Positions 60,990 to 64,000 of a DNA stretch of 64,000 nt are shown piece after piece. Position 1 is the first letter of the stretch, and every line of letters begins with the position of its first letter. The notes under the pieces were generated by a model, which was not told where the DNA came from, did not search any database, and worked only from the letters and a program-made list of their open reading frames with translations. Both the position numbers and the translations under genes were made by a program. The DNA is taken from NCBI GenBank assembly GCA_028874075.1, contig JAPPLU010000092.1, positions 1 through 64,000 of the forward strand. Direction: 5' to 3'. This DNA is from Chloroflexota bacterium (GTDB lineage Bacteria > Chloroflexota > Dehalococcoidia > Lucifugimonadales > UBA3495).

Positions 60990-62444
60990 ATGCCAGCCAG
61001 GACCGGAGCCGACTACCTGGAACGCCTGCGCGACTCTCAGCCTGAAATCTACATGGAAGGCCAGCGCATCAAGGACCCCACGTCTCATCCCACCCTGGCC
61101 AACGGCGCCGGCACCCTGGCCTCCCTTTACGACCTGCAGCACCACCCGGAAATTGGACCGGAGATGACCTTCAAGTCTCCTTCTTCCGGCGACCAGGTGG
61201 GGCTTTCCTTCATTATCCCCAGCACCCGAGACGAACTGGAACGGCGCGGAAAAATGATTCGCCACTGGGCCAGGATTACCTGCGGAATGATGGGCCGCAC
61301 TCCCGACTTTCTTAACGTGGCCGTCATGTCCATGGCGGCGGCCAGCGAGTTCTGCGGCCAGAACCGCCCTGAATTCAAGCAGAATATTGAAAACTACTTC
61401 GAGTACATCCGGGAAAACGACCTGACCCTCACCCACACTCTGGTCAACCTCCAGCGCTCGCGCAACCCGGTGGGCACCGCCCTGGAAGACCGCACCGACG
61501 TGGCCCTGTCCGTGGTCAAGGAAACCGACGCCGGGATTATCGTCAACGGCGCCCGCGTGCTGGCGACCCTTGGGCCCCTGTCGGACGAGATCATCGTGTA
61601 CCCGGCTCGCACTCACCGGCTCCCCGGTGATGCGGGGGAGCGCTATGCCTTCGGGTTCGCCCTGCCCTGCAATACCCCTGGCATGAAGTTCATGTGCCGG
61701 GAGAGCTTCGACCTCGGCCGCTCTCACTTCGACCACCCCCTGGGCTCTCGCTTCGAGGAAATGGACGCCGTGGTCTTTTTCAACAACGTGCTCGTGCCCT
61801 GGGAGCGGGTCTTCCTGCTGGGCGATGTACACCTGGCCAATACCTGGGCCGAAGCCACCAATCGCAATGCCCACACCGGCCACCAGGTTGTCACCAAGAA
61901 CGTCGTCAAATGCGAATATATGCTGGGCCTCGCCAACCTGATGACAAGAACCCTGGGCTCCACCCAGTTGCAGCAGGTCCAGCAGATGGTGGCCGAGATA
62001 ATTCAGAATCTGGAGGTTACCCGCTGTTTGCTGAAAACCGCCGAGGTGGAGGCGAGGCTCGACCAGTGGGGTGTTATGTGCCCGCCCTACATGCCCTTGC
62101 TGGTTGCCCGCAGCATGTTCATCCAGATGTATCCCCGCATGGCGGAAATTATGCACTTCCTGGGCTCCAGCAGCCTGATGGCCCTGCCCACCGAGGCGGA
62201 CTTGAACGGCCCCCTGGGCGAGGATATCCGCAACTACCTGGATACGGATACTGCGTCTGCCGAGGATCGGGTACGCCTCTTCCGCCTGGCCTGGGACACC
62301 TGCTGCAGTTCTTTCGCCAGTCGCCAGGTACTGTACGAACGTTACTTCGGCGGCGACCACATCAGAAACGCCGCCGTACTGTACGGCCTCTACGATAAGG
62401 AACCGGCCACGGAATGGGTTCAGGAGTTCCTGGAGATGGAGTAG
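60990..62444 (+). CDS. 4-hydroxyphenylacetate 3-hydroxylase-like (HpaB family) FAD-dependent monooxygenase
   Basis: 484 residues, matching the HpaB/PvcC/4-hydroxybutyryl-CoA-dehydratase-like superfamily of acyl-CoA dehydrogenase fold. It starts RTGADYLERLRDSQPEIYMEG, in which GADYLERLRD is the family opening, then HWARITCGMMGRTPDFLN, NNVLVPWERVFLLGD, and the middle FVDHPLGS-like SHFDHPLGSRFEEMDA. The family ortho-hydroxylates phenols using FADH2 from a separate reductase, which is not visible here. AAGGAGGGACCGCC precedes the ATG. With the Rieske and LigB proteins it suggests hydroxylation then ring cleavage. Confidence 0.87.
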   Translation: MPARTGADYLERLRDSQPEIYMEGQRIKDPTSHPTLANGAGTLASLYDLQHHPEIGPEMTFKSPSSGDQVGLSFIIPSTRDELERRGKMIRHWARITCGMMGRTPDFLNVAVMSMAAASEFCGQNRPEFKQNIENYFEYIRENDLTLTHTLVNLQRSRNPVGTALEDRTDVALSVVKETDAGIIVNGARVLATLGPLSDEIIVYPARTHRLPGDAGERYAFGFALPCNTPGMKFMCRESFDLGRSHFDHPLGSRFEEMDAVVFFNNVLVPWERVFLLGDVHLANTWAEATNRNAHTGHQVVTKNVVKCEYMLGLANLMTRTLGSTQLQQVQQMVAEIIQNLEVTRCLLKTAEVEARLDQWGVMCPPYMPLLVARSMFIQMYPRMAEIMHFLGSSSLMALPTEADLNGPLGEDIRNYLDTDTASAEDRVRLFRLAWDTCCSSFASRQVLYERYFGGDHIRNAAVLYGLYDKEPATEWVQEFLEME

Positions 62445-62501
62445 GAAATTGCTCTTCAGGCGAGCCGTTCTGAGGAATCCGATAGCGGAGTCTAAATCAA
62501 A

Positions 62502-63278
62502 ATGTCACGAGATAGCTTTCCTCCGGGAGTCGCCGAACAGCTAAGATGGTACGTTTACCGTCTGATTGACCCGCGCAACGGCGAAACCTTCTATGTTGGT
62601 AAAGGGCGAGGAGACCGCGTCTTTCAACACGCCAATGGATTGCCCGCCGATGGGCTTGAAGAAATCTCAGACCCCAAATTAGAGCGTATCAAGGAAATCA
62701 AGCTCTCCGGTTTAGATGTATCCCACGTAATCCATCTGCATGGAATCGCAACTCCTCAGAGAGCGTTCGATGTCGAGGCTGCCCTTATCGATGCCTACCC
62801 CGGTTTGACCAACAAAGTGAGGGGGCAAGGATCCAATGACTACGGGATCCGGCACGTAGAAGAAATCATTAGAGAGTATGCGGGGGAGGAGTTCGTAGTA
62901 GGCGAACCCTTGCTATTAATATCAATTGGTAGGACCTACTACGAGCGCAGCCCTTACGACGCGGTTCGTTATGCTTGGAAGGTCAACCTTAATCGGGTAA
63001 AGCGATATAAGCTGGTGCTAGCACAGGTTAGAGGGTTGGTTGTCGGTGCTTATCGCCCTGCAAGGTGGCTGCCCGCCAGCCGGGAGAACTTCCCCGACTT
63101 GGCGAGTCGCCACAACATACCTGATATTTCCGACCGTCACGGGTTTGTAGGCAAAGATGCTGAACCTGAAATATTGAGGCAGTATGTGAATAAACGAGTG
63201 CCGCAGCGTTACCGAGGTAGCCAAAACGGGCTTCGGTACTTGAAGCCGGATTCGCAAACTGTTCCAACATTCTGTTGA
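62502..63278 (+). CDS. GIY-YIG domain protein
   Basis: 258 residues. The N-terminal GIY-YIG nuclease-like domain (about 15-110) has WYVYRLIDPRNGETFYVGKG, in which YVYRL and FYVGKG stand for GIY and YIG, RGDRVFQH (Arg) and the metal Glu in DVEAALIDAYPG. The remainder (about 130-258) is a second domain with RTYYERSPYDAVRYAWKV and LVVGAYRPARWLPA. Codons look less GC-rich than its neighbours, suggesting transfer. Similar proteins (LEM-3-like GIY-YIG) are of unknown function in bacteria. Confidence 0.7.
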   Translation: MSRDSFPPGVAEQLRWYVYRLIDPRNGETFYVGKGRGDRVFQHANGLPADGLEEISDPKLERIKEIKLSGLDVSHVIHLHGIATPQRAFDVEAALIDAYPGLTNKVRGQGSNDYGIRHVEEIIREYAGEEFVVGEPLLLISIGRTYYERSPYDAVRYAWKVNLNRVKRYKLVLAQVRGLVVGAYRPARWLPASRENFPDLASRHNIPDISDRHGFVGKDAEPEILRQYVNKRVPQRYRGSQNGLRYLKPDSQTVPTFC

Positions 63279-63328
63279 GCCGGAAGAATAACCTCGGCAG
63301 TCAAGGTAGGGCGTCCACTCGGCCCCGC

Positions 63329-64000
63329 CTACATGCACAGCATTCCCCCATCAATGGTAACCACCTGCCCGGTTATGAACGACGACCGGTCGGAAGCCAG
63401 CATCAGGCACATCCCCACAATATCCTCCGCCTCGCCCAGCCGCTTCAGCGCGGTGGCGTTCACCGTGCGGTTGACCTGCTCGTCGTTGCGGGCGTCCCGC
63501 CAGCGGGGGGTGTTGATGCTGCCCGGGGCAATGGCGTTCACGTTGATGTTGTAAGGCCCCAGTTCCCGGGCCATTGTGGCCGTCAACCCGATGATTCCCG
63601 CCTTGGAAGCGGAGTAGGCCGCCGACGTAGGTTCCGCCGACCCTCGCCGTCCCACTATGGACGACATGCTTACAACCTTGCCGTAACGCCGCTCCTTCAT
63701 GTGGGGCACCACGGCCCGGAAGCAATAGAAGCTCCCCTTCACGTTCACGTCGAAGTTGTGGTCCCAGTCCATATCGTTCAGTTCTTCCAGGGAACCGGTC
63801 AGGTTAGGGCTGACGGCGTTGTTTACCAGGATGTCTAGGCGGCCATACTCGTCCAGCGTACGGGCCACTGCCGCTTCAACCAACGAACTGTCGCTGACGT
63901 CGGTGGGTATGGCGACTGCGCTGCCGCCCCGTTCCCTAATGTCTCCCACCGTGGCGTCGGCCCGCTGAGGGTCCAGTTCGGCAATGGCCACCGATGCACC
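63329..64000 (-). CDS. Short-chain dehydrogenase/reductase (5' end outside window)
   Basis: The window cuts off the start; 224 residues are present. It has NNAVSPN (NNAG motif), VVSMSSIVG (Ser), YSASKAGIIGL (Tyr-x3-Lys) and FITGQVVTIDGG, so catalytic residues are intact, unlike the SDR at 41424-42209. The N-terminal cofactor loop is beyond the window edge. Likely NAD(P)-dependent alcohol/ketone oxidoreductase. Confidence 0.85.
   Translation of the reverse strand, partial: GASVAIAELDPQRADATVGDIRERGGSAVAIPTDVSDSSLVEAAVARTLDEYGRLDILVNNAVSPNLTGSLEELNDMDWDHNFDVNVKGSFYCFRAVVPHMKERRYGKVVSMSSIVGRRGSAEPTSAAYSASKAGIIGLTATMARELGPYNINVNAIAPGSINTPRWRDARNDEQVNRTVNATALKRLGEAEDIVGMCLMLASDRSSFITGQVVTIDGGMLCM

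Noticed and set aside
60906..62360. 484-residue minus-strand ORF opposite the HpaB-like gene
   Set aside because: Shadow ORF; the + strand frame matches a known family along its whole length and has a strong ribosome-binding site.
1..64000. tRNA, rRNA, CRISPR arrays, riboswitches
   Set aside because: No cloverleaf with a GGTTCRA loop, no rRNA-like segment, no regularly spaced repeats and no recognised riboswitch core were found by eye.

Overview
The window looks like a bacterial chromosome segment of roughly 60% GC (estimated by eye), most likely from a Chloroflexota lineage near SAR202/Dehalococcoidia. I infer this from the gene content: four CaiB/BaiF CoA-transferases, two 3-hydroxyisobutyrate-dehydrogenase-like enzymes, two PPOX flavoproteins, Rieske, LigB-type and HpaB-type aromatic oxygenases, a Mo-hydroxylase, and lipoproteins with long Pro/Thr linkers. 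No rRNA, tRNA, CRISPR array, prophage or insertion sequence was recognised.

Layout. 0.1-7.6 kb: aspartate dehydrogenase, ABC-F ATPase, dihydropyrimidinase-like amidohydrolase, RND/MMPL exporter. 7.6-18.3 kb: RidA, two CoA-transferases, a dehydrogenase, a Pro/Thr-rich lipoprotein, the FAD and molybdopterin subunits of a xanthine-dehydrogenase-family enzyme, a PPOX protein and a DUF4268-like protein. 18.4-26.7 kb: DUF3500 protein, alpha/beta hydrolase, ferritin-VIT1 fusion, second dehydrogenase, VOC protein, one unknown gene and two paralogous membrane proteins. 27.0-31.8 kb: a perfect sigma70-type promoter, then yqeY-purQ-argC-purL. 31.9-34.5 kb: three exported or membrane proteins with cupredoxin-, His-rich and YtkA-like features, possibly for metal handling. 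34.6-38.3 kb: RecQ, a SelW-like gene with an in-frame UGA, and a pentapeptide-repeat protein. 38.4-44.6 kb: second PPOX protein, two CoA-transferases, tag, a degenerate SDR and an amidohydrolase. 44.7-47.7 kb: a 49-codon basic ORF, hisS, a frame-disrupted lipoprotein/cohesin gene and a small ORF. 47.9-54.1 kb: complete branched-chain-amino-acid-type ABC transporter with a cyclase-family hydrolase. 54.2-58.0 kb: GlcG-like protein, hisF-HAD-hisIE, 22-bp tandem repeats, S51 peptidase. 58.2-64.0 kb: extradiol dioxygenase, small lipoprotein, Rieske oxygenase, HpaB-like hydroxylase, GIY-YIG protein and a partial SDR.

How the genes fit together. Catabolic genes dominate: CoA-transferases, dehydrogenases, amidohydrolases, flavoproteins and ring hydroxylation/cleavage enzymes fit a heterotroph using diverse carboxylic and aromatic compounds, with the Liv-type transporter as an uptake route. 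Biosynthetic genes (pur, his, arg) sit between them.

The most notable item is at 37133-37432. The reading frame upstream of a short 74-codon ORF carries a SelW/Rdx-like N-terminus and is joined to it through a UGA in a CxxU context, so the gene is probably a selenoprotein that a standard gene call would truncate. Other items worth a second look are an SDR that has lost its catalytic residues, a cupredoxin fold that appears split by a large insertion, a CoA-transferase with Glu at the catalytic Asp position, a Mo-hydroxylase without its 2Fe-2S subunit, and a lipoprotein gene broken by a frameshift.
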